Source: Solen grandis (Eukaryota; Mollusca; Bivalvia; Adapedonta; Solenidae). From it: a DNA stretch of 64,000 bases. The stretch is taken from contig CM037790.1 in the NCBI GenBank assembly GCA_021229015.1, positions 53,670,901-53,734,900 on the forward strand. The letters are read 5' to 3'. The translations under genes and the position numbers were made by a program. Positions 12,901 through 24,782 of the stretch are shown here, piece after piece. How positions within the stretch are numbered: the stretch's first letter is position 1; each line of letters begins with the position of its first letter. The notes under the pieces are model-generated. The model did no database searches. It had not been told where the DNA came from and worked only from the letters and a program-made list of their open reading frames with translations.

Positions 12901-14504
12901 TATCATTTTCTTGATATATTAATTTCTTCGAACGGATTTAAAATTAAATTTTAAATTTTTGTATAATAAAAATATGAATAAAAATTAAATTTTGTAAAAT
13001 TTTTACATACTCCTTTCTCCTTTTATTTCTATTTTGGGTTTTTTGCAAATTAATTTTTACGTTTACTATATTTTGATATTTGAAAATTTTTAAAAAGAAA
13101 ATTGACAAAAGGGTTATAATCTATGTAAGGATCCCCCTTGTTTATCCGGGAAAAATTATTTTACAAATTTGTTAAAATATTTTAAAAAATTTTAACTATT
13201 CTAACCGTTATTTTCTTTTAATTCAAATTCAAATTAATTTTTTAAACTGGGACTGAATGAAGAAATTACATTAAAGATTTGTTTACCAGCGTTTTTTTAA
13301 AAAATTCTTAAAACTGTTTCGTTATATTTAACCATACTGCCGGGGGCCAAAATGAACAAAAGGGTTGGGAATTTAAAAAACGGATTTTAAACTTTATTTT
13401 TAAAATCATGAATATTTCCGGAAGTTTGCACAAATATTTTTAAAGATTTTTTATCCCTTAGCAAAAATTATACATGCATAAAGGGAAAGATAATTGTCAC
13501 TAAATACTTTTTGCTATTCCATACTTCTATTTTTGTTTTTTCATTATTTTCCAAAACTGAAATTATTTTAACATTTTGGTAAAATTTTAAAAATTGTGTT
13601 AGGATGTTTCTTTTAAAATAAATAATCAGATTGGGGGTTTTTTCCCGGGAAAATCCCACAAATTAAAAAAAATAAAACAAATTGAAATTTCAAGTGGCGA
13701 ATTTTACAACATTCTTCTTAAATTAGCCCGGGAATAACTTAGGTTTAACTTTTCCCTATCTTCAAAGTGACAAATTTTCTAGGAAAATTAAATGGGGAAA
13801 GAAATGGTTTAGTATTAGTTTCTTAAGTTTTTCAAAACAAATTCATTTTTAATTTAAAATTTATATTTCCATGATAAATGTTTAATTAATAATAACAAAT
13901 AACCCCTACATCTTTAAACCTAAAAAAAACCTCTAAACATTTATTTTGTTTTTTAATATAGTTTTAGAATTATTTATCCTTCCAAATATAATGGAAATGG
14001 GGGTTAACTATTGTATTAATCAATTAAAATGTTTTAATTAATTTATTCCTTTGTGGAATAAATTTTGATTTATTTTTTTTACCAAAAAAAAACCGTTGAA
14101 AAAAAAAAAAAAACAAGAAATTTGGAAAATATTTTAGGATAATTTCAAATCATTTAAGTAATGGAATTGTTTAAGTAATATTAAAAATTAAAAAATTTTT
14201 AAAGTTAATAACTAATTATTAATTTATTTTTTAAAAAATGACATTTAAAAAACAATGGGGATATTTAAAAGGTTTTAATTGAAAAGGGTTCATTAACGTC
14301 TGATGGGTAGGTTTTTAAGATCATTAAAGGATAAGTGTTGGAATTTTAATTTAATATCTAAGTGTTTTTGGGGAATTTTTTAATTTAAAGATACTTAAAG
14401 CTAAAATTATTTCTGTAAAGTTAAAGTGAAATTAAAAAGTTTAAGATTTTTTCATAATTTTTAAGTTAACTTTCTATGGATTTGGTTCATGGATTTTTTC
14501 AGTT
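3981..14504. other. AT-rich, homopolymer-dense stretch with no recognisable gene
   Basis: Ten kilobases dominated by A and T runs of four to ten bases and very low in GC. The longest ORFs (for example 4938-5129 and 8123-8422) are Phe/Lys/Leu-rich products of the base composition. The density of homopolymers, and the way motifs look broken by one-base indels, suggests poorly polished long-read sequence as much as true low complexity. Confidence 0.6.
10514..10760 (+). mobile_element. Possible non-LTR retrotransposon endonuclease start (very degenerate)
   Basis: Around 10530-10565 the + strand reads FKIVSWKYKGF, similar to the family start KIVSWNIKGF of apurinic-type endonucleases in non-LTR elements. 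Following residues are scrambled by frameshifts. This could be chance in a low-quality region. Confidence 0.22.
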
Positions 14505-14928
14505 ATGACTTTTTTGATGGGGAAGGCCCTGGGTTTGGGAAGAAGTTTCTTTTGGCCTTGGTGTGTTTCAGATAAAACTGGCTGCTCTGCTCCGAACGGG
14601 TGCACACGGAACGACATTCGGTACCTACAAAAATATTGTGTTTTTTTTAAAAATTATTTCCATCGAGCATTCAACTTTTGTATCAATTATGATGTGATTC
14701 GGCAAAATTTTGTGGACATTCGACAGTTTAGAAAAAAACCATCCATTTGTACAGAAAACAGACGGAAAACTCATCCCGGACCAGTGCAATCGTCCCACAT
14801 GCCCTAAGTGTAATCGATCTGAAACCACCCGTATTCATTATCAGAGATGAAATTACGAAACCCACGGACATTTGACAGAATGTAAAACTGGTCTGCATCC
14901 AAAAGTTAAAAAAAAAAAAAAAAAAAAG
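14505..14928 (+). other. Poly(A)-tailed segment, possible retrocopy
   Basis: The GC content rises sharply against the AT-rich upstream sequence. The segment ends in a pure A run of about 19 bases (14910-14928), as in a retroposed transcript. Open frames on both strands (14505-14807 plus, 14625-14828 minus) are not recognised. No target duplication was found by eye. Confidence 0.3.
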
Positions 14929-15387
14929 TCTGATGATAATCAAAAGCGGCAGACATTCTTTTCAGCCGGTTCAAATCAGGACGTCGGGCGGAAATGAAGA
15001 TAAAGAAATATTGATTTATACGAAGCTTAATTTTGTATTATCACAGACCGTAGGTAACTTCGATATCATATCTAATTGGAATTCTATTAAAATGTCATTT
15101 TATTTCAATTCAGTTTCTTTTTCTTTTTTTTTTTTTTTCATTCTTTAAGGAAGGAATTAGAAAAGTAGGTTTCTTTACTTTTGGTTTGGGTCTTTTTCTT
15201 GTTGATGTTCAATAAATACTGCCCGGTTTCTTCCTACATAATTAAAATAATCTATTAGAGGGGTTACAGTCACAGCATATTACAATCTTGTTATGTCGGA
15301 ATATCCATAATGGAAAAATTTTAATTAAGATTGAATCTATAAGTTAAATGATAACTGTAGACATCATGACGGGGGCTGATCGCGAAC

Positions 15388-15580
15388 TTGTTTGTTTATT
15401 TGTTTGCTATTAATTGGGTTTAAATTTTCCACCGACAGTATTTAGTCATTTGGAGACGATGTCTACATGAGACAGATATAGTGCTGCCACATGCAGTTTT
15501 CACGCCGTAGACATGTGGCATGATACCAAACCAAGTCACATTATCCCGACACCGGGTCACCCAATCCTGGAACTACCCTT
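15388..15580 (-). mobile_element. SINE body (family 1), minus strand
   Basis: It carries the family landmarks CATTTGGAGACGATG, CGCCGTAGACATGTGGCATG and CCTGGAACTACC, followed on the element's 3' side by TTTGTTT repeats. The same order of blocks recurs at 26860-27116, 48104-48265, 55033-55255 and, truncated, at 63123-63185. Confidence 0.75.
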
Positions 15581-16978
15581 CTATGATATATACATTATAT
15601 TATAAAACTTATATGATTAAATACATCTCATTAAAAAACATACAGATGATGCTCTGAATGTACGTGACAAACATTTTAAACTAGACAGTAATAACGATGC
15701 ATTTAAAACGTGTGATATTAGTCAAAAGGCGACATTGTATTAGACCGTTTCCTTTAATAACAAAGATATGTCAAATTCACATGTTTGTTCAAACTTCACA
15801 CAGTGATCTCCCTTGCAAGCAAAAAATCACTGCCCTCACAATGTCACGTGATTTATGGTAAACTAACAAAATGGCGACTCCCTCTGTCACAACAACAAAA
15901 AATATTTTTTAAAAAAGATTTTTTTTTACCACAAGGCGATATTTGATGTTTGTTAAAAAAAACACACTTAGGGAAATGACACTCGCCGTAAAATGTTAAA
16001 AATTATAATTTTTTTTTTATTTTTTTTTTTTTTTTTTTGGGAAAAAAGAAAAATAGCTAAATTCTGTTAATTTTTTCTTGTGGTGGCAGTGGTTATCTCA
16101 ACTGAAAGTGGAGGTAAAATTCTGCGTTGGAGTTATTTGTCGTGAGACCCTAAACCCCTAAGGGGAACGTTGGTTAAACTGTTTAAAGAAGGTATAAACA
16201 CTGGTTTTCTGTTATCGAGATTGCTAGCGAGATTTGATAAAACTGGCGGGTTCTCGGTCAACATGATTGAAAAAGGTTTTTTTAAGATCGATTCTTCTGC
16301 AATTAATTCTGACTTGATCAAATTTTCATTTGATAAGGGTTTTTGGCGGTCTTGATAATAATTCAATCTATTTCTTTAATTTAATTTTTTCATGACCCAA
16401 TTTTGTCACTGTTTGAGGCTTCTTTGTTTTATATCACGTTCAGCATTAATGTCTAGGAGTTAATATTTTGCTTAAAAGCGATTCCATCATCCAGAAATAA
16501 TTCGGAGGTTGTACAAAATATGTTCATCTTCATGTAAAACCCCCGCTGCATATACCGTGAAATCCATCATCAACTGCAAATTATTGATACGAAATACATG
16601 TAAAAATATTAATCGAAATGTATGTATATGCTTCTCATAACAATTTAGTAGAAATGACAGGAAAAAATAGCCGAAAATAAGCCTGTAAAAATATATATAT
16701 ATCTATTCTTGGTCATACAACCAAAGACATTTACACGGAGAATAGGGATATATGGGGAGTGTCAGAATTCTAATTAGAGTCTTCGTCTGTGGTTTTCTAG
16801 TATTCGCGCCGGATGACAGCTGCTAAAAGATTTTGAGCGTCTTGCCGCCTTGCGCTTGTTACTACGAAAAGATATGCTGATAACATCAGACATGTCTGGT
16901 GTTGCAAAATTTTTCTTTCGAGAAAAAGGCTATCAGCATTTTTTAAGCAAAAAATCATGAAATTTATTTGAAAATAGA
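15581..16978. other. No gene assigned
   Basis: Mixed sequence with poly(T) runs near 16009-16038. Short overlapping ORFs at 16133-16366 on both strands are open but unrecognised. No convincing gene. Confidence 0.5.
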
Positions 16979-17186
16979 GTGGTCCCGAAGGTTTGGTTGA
17001 CGAGCGTTGCACCGCAATCATGAGGGCACATATTTGATTTCCCCCCGCGCCGGTTTGGTCAAACATTTATGGGTAGCAAAGGTCTAGTGACTAAGTGTCA
17101 GGATGTGTCTGGGTGTGGTATCATGATACTTGTCCACGACGTGATATCGAAATCACGCAGCACTATATCTAGCCCATGTAGACAAA
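16979..17186 (+). mobile_element. tRNA-headed SINE (family 1), near full length
   Basis: The head (16979-17057) has an A-box-like GGTTGACGAGCGTTGCACC and, about 35 bases on, a B-box-like segment at GGGCACATATTTGATTTCCC. The body follows: CTGGGTGTGGTATCATGATA, CGTGATATCG and CACTATATCTAGCCCATGTA. The head shows that family 1 derives from a tRNA. It is too diverged to be a working tRNA gene. Confidence 0.65.
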
Positions 17187-17528
17187 GTACCCATTTTAGG
17201 AAAAGTTGACGACGAAGTTTTCCCGGGGTATTGGCCGGTTTCAATTGCTCGCCTTGAGAATTATGTGCCCAGGTTAGATAAACTTATTACAAAAATAAAA
17301 TTTGGAAATTATAATGCTGCATTATCAAGCAGTCCTGGTTTATAATGTGCCAGATATATTACTTTAAACTATGTTCACTTAATCACGAAGCTATGCAATA
17401 TGTCGTATATTGATGCCCTTATTGACCGTTTAAGTTCTAAAAGTCAAGTAAACTGTGTCACAAAAGAATTCACACATCGTCCCCAAATATTTCTCTGTTC
17501 CTAGTCGTGTTATTTATGCAATGATTCC

Positions 17529-17796
17529 TTAACCCTTTCCCTCATATAGGACTCATTTTGACCTTTCCCTCATATAGACTCATTTTGACGCACTCAATAG
17601 GTCCACATAAAGCCTGATCTGCAGAAAACCACAGTTAAACCTTACCAAATTTAATTACAAAATCCTCATTTCCAAACCACTAAGGAGCAGCGAACAGCAT
17701 AAAAACCTGATCAGCCTGCGATTACTCGCATGCTGATTGGTTTTATGTTGTTCGCATAGGTCTTTTCATGGTTTCCTCTATGAGGGAAAGGGTGAT
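17529..17796 (+). mobile_element. MITE-like element, copy 2
   Basis: It starts TTAACCCTTTCCCTCATATA and ends TATGAGGGAAAGGGTGA. It has two copies of the terminal unit instead of ten and the same interior as copy 1 (CTGATCTGCAGAAA, CTTACCAAATTTAATTA, the hairpin at 17690-17755). The left TTAA is kept and the right one has decayed to TGAT. Confidence 0.75.
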
Positions 17797-19490
17797 GTCA
17801 ATTTAGTTGTGCCCGTAAGAATAGAGCCACTATTGGGGGAAAATCATTCTTTTAAGAAAAAGGGGAAAGGAGGGTTTTGATTAACACTACTATTGTATTG
17901 AATGACAGTGGCTAATCTATTCTAATATCACTTGGGCAAACATTTTCATGGTCTTCCCCGACGCAAAGTACTGAGAAGGATGATAAGTATGCATTTCGAC
18001 GAATTTATTTGGCCAGCTTGTATTTAACATATGTTAGGAAAGTATAAGTGCAAAGGAAAAATAACCAAAAATAAGTTTAATACAGTTTATTCCCCAATAT
18101 GTAAGAGAAAACTTCATTGAAAAATTTTTTCACAGGAATTTAAAAATAACAGAAAGCGTTAACATGGACACCGGCATTAAATGATTTCGTTTCAATAATT
18201 GTATTTCAAAATAGCTGCGGAAAACTACAGCAAGGTACCTTGTTCTAATTGATACATGTAGCTGTGAAGATACTGTTGTGAAATGGCCGCCCATATCGAT
18301 AAATACACATGCATGAGCTACCTGAGATTATTACATAATACTTTCGCCTGATTAAGATACGGTGACAATTTGAAAACAGTATGCTGTTGTGTGTGTCTGT
18401 GTCGAAAATTAGCAAAATTTTACATGCATTGTAAAATATGTTGATATATATAAATGCTGGTGTAAAAATAAACTTAATTATTTTTCTCGAATAAATGTCA
18501 TGGATAAGGGACAAAATAGCGCCTTTCCTCACCCCAAAAATGCCTTAGTGTAACTTTTATTGTTAAATGAAAATAATGCTTGCTATTTTGTCCCTAACAG
18601 TCAAAATACACATTTAAAATACGTTAAGGATGGATCCTTGGGACATTTCATTATTTCAAAGAGAAAAAAAAATAACTGCTAAATCTATCTCCCTTGTCCA
18701 CTTGTGCTGTTTTATTAAATTATAGTTATAAAATTAAGGGAATGAATCTTCTACTTGCAATAACGCATTTATTGTCTTTTTGAAAATTCCCTGGTTGTAA
18801 CAAATTATCCCCCCTTTCTTTTTAAAATAAGTATCACGTGAAATCACATGATACCCCTAATTTCGGGGCTTTATTTAGTCATCTATATTTAGATTCCTAA
18901 GTGGTAATACTTTCTTGTTAATACGCTTGTATTACTGAATTGAAATTCGTTGAAAATCGGTGCTGGGGGGTAACGTTTTTTTTAATAAATTGTAATCAAA
19001 GAAGAAAATTCGCAAACATTCCCGGGGATATTTTGAAGCATCAATGGGGTATTTTCAGGCGCCGGTAACAATTACATATTAAAAAAATATCAGTTGATAA
19101 TATGCTCGTAAAACAGGCGTTTTCTATTCGATTACTAGTTAGAAACATTTTTAAAATCTCTTTAAAAATATTTTTCAAACTAAGATTCATGTTGTGAATG
19201 TATTATTTTATATGGAATATTAAATACATCAATTTACCTATATTTTAAAAACATGTGTAAAAAAAATTAAATCAGAAAAAATACCTTACATAAATTTAAA
19301 AATGACCGAAAGTTTGTTATTTTAGATTTGCTGCAAAAATATTGATTAATAATCTTTAAAACTGTTGGCAAGAGATGTTTTTTTCTTAATATTTATGTTA
19401 TTGTTACAGTTCATTGAGAAAAATGATGCGTTCATATTTTGTTGTGACGACAGTAACTTATAACTTTTTTTATCTAAATATAATATAGAT
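17797..19490. other. No gene seen
   Basis: AT-rich DNA. The minus-strand ORF at 18245-18532 has no recognised motif and is probably chance. Confidence 0.55.
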
Positions 19491-19870
19491 TTTTAGCTCG
19501 TCTGTTTTGTTTTGTTGTTTTTTTTGTTTGTTTTGTTTTGCTTTTTTTTTTTTGTTTTTTTAAGTCGAGTGTTGTCCACATTTTTATGTCAATGTCGACG
19601 TTGACGCATAGTCGTCGAGAAAAAAATTTAAATTTTGGTTTAACTTCTAAACTATTATTTTTTTAGTCGTCAAACAAATTTTATCAAGGGTCATAATTCT
19701 TAGGTCCCCTTTTGAAAAACAATCTGCCTTTAAAAACAGTTTACAAACTTTAAACTTCCAAACTATTAACCGCCTGTCATCAATTTTTACATACTTGTTC
19801 ACTATCACAAGGATATATTCTCATCAAGGGCCCTAACTCTTATTCAGATGCAACTTAACACTGAAAAAAA
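19491..19870 (+). mobile_element. Dispersed mollusc-type element beginning TTTTTAGCTCG
   Basis: It opens with AGCTCGTCTG and, after a T/G-rich loop, a complementary-like AAGTCGAG. Then come a GTC-rich run (ATGTCAATGTCGACG) and CATAATTCTTAGGTCC. I know this design from common bivalve genomic repeats. No ORF. The right end is not resolved. Confidence 0.4.
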
Positions 19871-20738
19871 TGACCCGCACATTAAATTCTTCTCCGACGA
19901 CTTCATGCTTTAGAATCAAATTTCTGCTGGTTTATGGGAAATAAAAATCCAGGGTTGTCTCCAGCAAAAGCCGATTTCTGGTTGTTTTTCAATCAGACGC
20001 AGCTCATTAATTGATGTGTTTTGCCAAAACTTCTATTTTTAACAGTATAATTCACTCAGAGGTGAGGGCAGCAAATAACCTATTGACTGGCCTAACGATT
20101 TGATACCCACGTCATGATAAGGGTTCAACGTAATGTTGGGATACAAATTGGTCTAGAAAAAAAAACGGCTCCCATCGTACATCTTGAAATTTACTTTTTT
20201 AACTCAGGTTTTATAAATTAGCGGCACTCCAGTATATAATGAAGCATTGTGTCGGAAAATGCCACGAAATAAACGACCCCTTAGTTAATCTCTGATGCTA
20301 TCAAATTTGTTAAATCTACCATATGGCATTCCCTACTGAACACACTACGTAAACTTTGTTTACCTTGAATGTTACGATAGTTTATGGAATTTTGGCAATT
20401 TTTACATATTGTATTATTCAATAAGATTGATATACTGCATCTCCTTTTAATTTGTTGTTGTTGCTCTTCTTCTTCTTCTCCTTCTGAATTATCACACTTT
20501 TATTCCTAACATAAATTGTACAGCAAGTACTGTAGTCCTTGATCAAATACTTTCCACACGTTCTTAATAGTTCAGTAACATCTTAATACAAGTCAGGCAA
20601 ATATATGTTCTCTCATGCAAGCGTGTCATGATTTACCAAGTGTTGTTTACTTGCCTTTGCTGTATGTTTTATTCATTGTTTACATATGGTGTGGTACTCT
20701 TCATCCCAATCTTACTCAGTCTTATAGTATTATAGTAT

Positions 20739-20818
20739 GTGAAGCTATGTTCAGCTATGTGAAGCTATGTTCAGCTGTGTGAAGCTATGTTGAGCTATGT
20801 GAAGCTATGTTCAGCTGT
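20739..20818 (+). repeat. 20-bp tandem repeat, four copies
   Basis: The unit GTGAAGCTATGTTCAGCTAT is repeated four times with one or two changes per copy. Confidence 0.9.
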
Positions 20819-22716
20819 TTGCAGATGATGTGTTTTCCCTTTTAAGTTTTGTTAGATGGTCTATGTTCAGGGTTACAATTTCACTGTAAACTAAAAGTTA
20901 AATATAAATTTTTTTTCATGGATTTTTTAATGTATTTACTTTAATTAGTGGCTAATGATTGAAAAAAGAAAATTTTGTAAAAAATTGAAAAGGGTTTCTT
21001 TTTTTTTTTTTTTTTTTTGGGGGTTTTTGCTTTGTTATTGATTTGGTTGAAGGGAAAAAAATTTTTAAATTTTAAAGTGGGACTTTCTTTTTTTTGGGGT
21101 TTGGGTTTTTGGGTTTGGTAGGATATTTATTATTATATAATATAAAAGTTCTTGTTTGAAATAAAACCTTTTTTTTTAAAATTTTTTTTTCTTGCTGTAT
21201 AGCACCAATCCAAGGAGACAAGTTCTTGTGTTGAACAGTATGAGTACACCAAGTTTCAATTAATCTCATTTTATGATTGAAAGGCAAGATGCATCTGGTA
21301 TTTTTAATTTTATTACACGAGAGGTGTTCACAAAGTTTGCTGAAAAGTATTCCCTTTTGTATTACACGAACATAATACATAAAATTTCAGACCATTAAAA
21401 TGTAATACAAAAGCAGTTAATTACAATTTTGGGCCCGGGAAGAGGACGATGTCGTAACTACGTAAAACCATTTTTTAATTCCCAAAGGGGGGTTACAGAT
21501 CTGTTTTTTTTGGGTTTTTTTTGGTTTTTTTGGTTGTTGGTTTTTTTTTTTTTTGTGAGTGTGTGTTTGTTGTTGTTGTCGTTTTTCGCATTAAAAAAGA
21601 CAATATTATCTATTTACATCATAGTAAAATTTCATAGATCTGCCATCTAAATAACGAAATGGGAACCTTTTCCGCGATTTTTTTTTAAAACTTTCGGACA
21701 TGAACGTAATTTTGGTTTGACGCAGTCACGGAGGAAAGCGCCCAGCCTGGATTCAAACCCCGTTTTACAAAGTGGAGTAATACTAGTGTGCTGTTTCGCA
21801 GTTGACAACGATAGCAAGAATGCATATCGCTTTTTAGCATTTTTTTTTATCCTATAAACTAACTTATAATATATTTCAGATATTAATGTAACACACAAAA
21901 GCATCTTAATCATATTATGTTTTATACCCAGTATGCACGCTGCGTTTTATCTTTTATGACCCCTATTTTTCCCTACATTATTAGCACTGTATGTAAATAT
22001 TGACTACCCGACAACGCTTTCCGTTAAACAAGTGGGCGACCCCAAAGCGGAAAAGGTCAAGTTGGTCTCAAAAAGCGGCAGGTGGTATTACTACATTCAG
22101 AAGCAGTTTTGTTACCAATTTAAAGAAGTATAAAGAACAGTCGCCTTTAATTTATACAACTAATTAAGAAAATATTCTTATTTGCTGATTAATCACGTAT
22201 CATAAAAGGATATTTTAACATTTGAAGAGAACGACTCGTTTGATTATTTTTGTAGATAAGATCAAATCTATGTTTAAATTTAATATAGCTTATCATGATG
22301 CGTCAGTAGTGATTATATCTCTTTAGTTTTTGGGGAAGTGGTTTACTTGTCAAGTGTTCCAAAGTAGGAAGTTCTAGTCCGACTCACTGGGATACAATTA
22401 TAATTACAAGTTTAGTCAAAGCGCTGAGATAACAAGATTTTTTTTTGCAATGTTGGCGCATTATTTTTCATATAATAGTTAAAAATTTTAAAAAACGAGG
22501 GTAAAATGTTAAAGGTGATAACCAATGAAATAATATTTTATAACCCACTTTGACGGTGTAACAAAAAACAACAAGGACAGAACATGTTATGACTGCTTAC
22601 AATAAGCACGATGCCCCCATGTCTCTCTTTCCGGAAATTCATAAATTTCAGGAAGCCTAAAATAAAATAACAAACTTCCATTTTTTATGTATGATGTATT
22701 TTCCTCTTTCTTTTTT
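20819..22716. other. No gene seen
   Basis: T-rich runs at 20999-21019 and 21505-21555 and otherwise AT-rich DNA. The ORFs here (21072-21380, 21429-21650, 21647-21913) are driven by these runs. At about 21725-21790 the minus strand has a weak B-box-like GGGTTTGAATCC that may be a decayed SINE head. Confidence 0.5.
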
Positions 22717-23400
22717 AGCTCACAGAGCACATACGTGCTCAAGGTAGCTATTAAATGTAGGATCACCCATGCGCGTCATCGTTTGTGCGTCGTCCCTCGT
22801 CAACAATTTGCTTTAAAAGACATCTCCTCTTAAACCCCTGAGTTTGAAATTGATGAAACTTGGATGGGTCATCCATGGGTGCTACAAACGTAGCTAAATT
22901 ACTTGATCCATGCAGAAATTGGTTGCCATGACAACCACAGAATTTTATTTTAATAGCTTTTTAAAAAATTTTCTTCTTTAACCAATTGTCAGAATTTAAT
23001 TTTTTTTGGCACAAATGGTTTACCTCATATCGCTCTACCATAAATGCTAAAATGAAGTTGATCCCTAAAAAACGAGGTTCCTAGGGGGTTGCCTAGTTTC
23101 CTTAATAACCCCTAGAAATTTCAAAATTCTTCTTCTATGAAACCAGTGGTAAGAATTTATTTTTATTCAACAGAAATGGTCAGCTTATGACTTTAATTGC
23201 TAAAAAAAAATTTTAATACCTTGGAAAATGAATCGCAAAGGTGTTAGTCTAGTTTCCTTATATACTCTTTTTTAGGGAAAATTTGAAATTGAACTAATAT
23301 TCATGATTAATTTTTGTTTTGCACCATTAATTACCTCAAGGTTTCATTTCCATAATTGTGTAAGGATTTTTGATCCATTTAAATTTGGGCCTCCAGATGA
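22717..23400 (+). mobile_element. Dispersed mollusc-type element beginning TTTTTAGCTCAC with terminal stem-loop
   Basis: The start is AGCTCAC, then the perfect hairpin GAGCAC-ATAC-GTGCTC, then AAGGTAGCT, so the outer arms also nearly pair. The body contains CGTCGTCCCTCGTCAACAAT and GATGAAACTTGGATGGGTCA, phrases typical of a very common bivalve repeat. No ORF. The right boundary is approximate. Confidence 0.55.
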
Positions 23401-23580
23401 TTGACTAAAATCTAGAATTCTTTCTATCTGAAATTGAATTTGGTGTTGCCGGGAGAAACCCGGTAGAATCAAATGACTTTAAATTTCTTTAAAAAAGCTG
23501 ATATACTCTGGTTGAGCGATTAGGACCATGTAACCCTCTTGTTACAATTTTGCATAATATTTAATGCTACACAAAGTGTC

Positions 23581-23665
23581 TCCAAGCTGGGCTCGAACCC
23601 GCCACCTTCATACGGAGCGGCGCTGCGTATTGAAATTCCAATAGAGCTATCGAGGGAGCTGTTGG
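23581..23665 (-). mobile_element. tRNA-like SINE head, minus strand
   Basis: On the minus strand an A-box-like TAGCTCTATTGG is followed by a B-box GGGTTCGAGCCC. The D-arm to T-arm spacing is near that of a tRNA, but the stems do not close well, so it is read as a SINE head rather than a tRNA gene. Confidence 0.45.
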
Positions 23666-24027
23666 GTACGGTAAATATGTAGTATAACTTCTACTGATGA
23701 ATTTCTAGCTAGTGAAAGGGTTTAAATGTCTCGAAATAATTGTTATTTACTCGTTGAATTTTTACGTTTTTCAAAAAAGCTATCTCTGCGTTTAATTATT
23801 AAAACATTTCAATTCAGTTTGACTATCAGGTGCAATTATATTGAAATATATATAAAAATGAACATGGGGCTATGTGATAAGACAGAAAAAAAGCATTTGA
23901 AACTCAGTGTAGTAAAAGGAGGGAAATTTGGTTTCTAAATATAGCCCCGAATGCTGCCATGTTTTTTTTTAGAACAGAGTTGCAAGCAGTTATATTATAA
24001 TATTGGTGAAGATCAAAATTTAAAAGG

Positions 24028-24189
24028 GTTGTTTTTTTGTTGTTGTTTTTGTTGTTGTTGTGGTTGTTGTTGTTGTTGTTGTTGTTGTTTGTTGTTGGTT
24101 GTTGTTTTTGTTGTTGTTGTTGGTTGTTGTTGTTGTTGTTGTTTTTGTTTTTGGTTGTGTTTTTTTGTTGGGTTGTTTTGTTTTTTTTG
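24028..24189 (+). repeat. GTT microsatellite, about 160 bp
   Basis: Nearly pure (TTG)n with T-run interruptions. It gives long poly-Asn/Gln frames on the minus strand and poly-Cys/Val frames on the plus strand, none of which is a gene. Confidence 0.97.
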
Positions 24190-24249
24190 TAAACCGAATT
24201 AAATTTTTTCAACAATGGGGGAATGGCAAATATATGTTCATCCCATCAT

Positions 24250-24324
24250 AAAACTTTCTCTAAGATTATTCCAGGTGTTGTTTTCTATGTCTGTATTTCT
24301 TTGTATGTGTTTAGCAGCAAAAAG
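24250..24324 (-). mobile_element. Extra fragment of the adjacent non-LTR element
   Basis: AAACTTTCTCTAAGATTATT, CAGGTGTTGTT, CTATGTCTGTATTTCT and TGTGTTTAGCAGCAA occur here and at 26473-26550 in the same orientation with small indels. It is a second truncated copy or a rearranged piece of the same element. Confidence 0.7.
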
Positions 24325-24782
24325 GTTTCAATTCAAATTTAATCTTTTATTCCTTCTTATGAAAAGAGCATATTAAATACATGATTTTCAGTGGAAAAAA
24401 CAAATTAAAGTGAACAAGTGAACATATACATGAATATTTACATAGTTTTTTATATACATACAATTACAGTATAAATGTAGTCCCAGGGTGAGAGATTTAT
24501 GAAATATACTTTTAAAAAATGTTTCCAAATTTCCCTTTTCTGAGTTGCTATGCAGCCTGACATTCACATATATTATTTATGTATTATACTACATACATAT
24601 CTAGTGCAATTTTGCATTTTTTTATATTATAGTAATGGTTTAACCATGCTATGGGAGATATCTTAGTATTAAATTAAAACAGTTAACCCTTAAACAATCA
24701 CTTAAATTTAAGAGTTGGGAAAACCCGTTAACATCTCTGGTTATTGGTCACGGGGAGTTAGTCTGATGAACTTTTTTATTAC

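Noticed and set aside
14800..14835. Minus-strand TGGTTTCAGATCG resembling homeodomain WFQ
   Set aside because: It continues IDYT then a stop, without N and R residues of helix 3, and upstream helices are absent.
16979..17057. Functional tRNA gene
   Set aside because: A- and B-boxes are present, but the stems do not pair well and a SINE body follows; the same holds for heads at 23581, 35557 and 47793.
23904..24215. ORFs rich in Asn/Gln (minus) and Cys/Val (plus)
   Set aside because: They are translations of the GTT microsatellite, with no sequence outside the repeat that looks coding.
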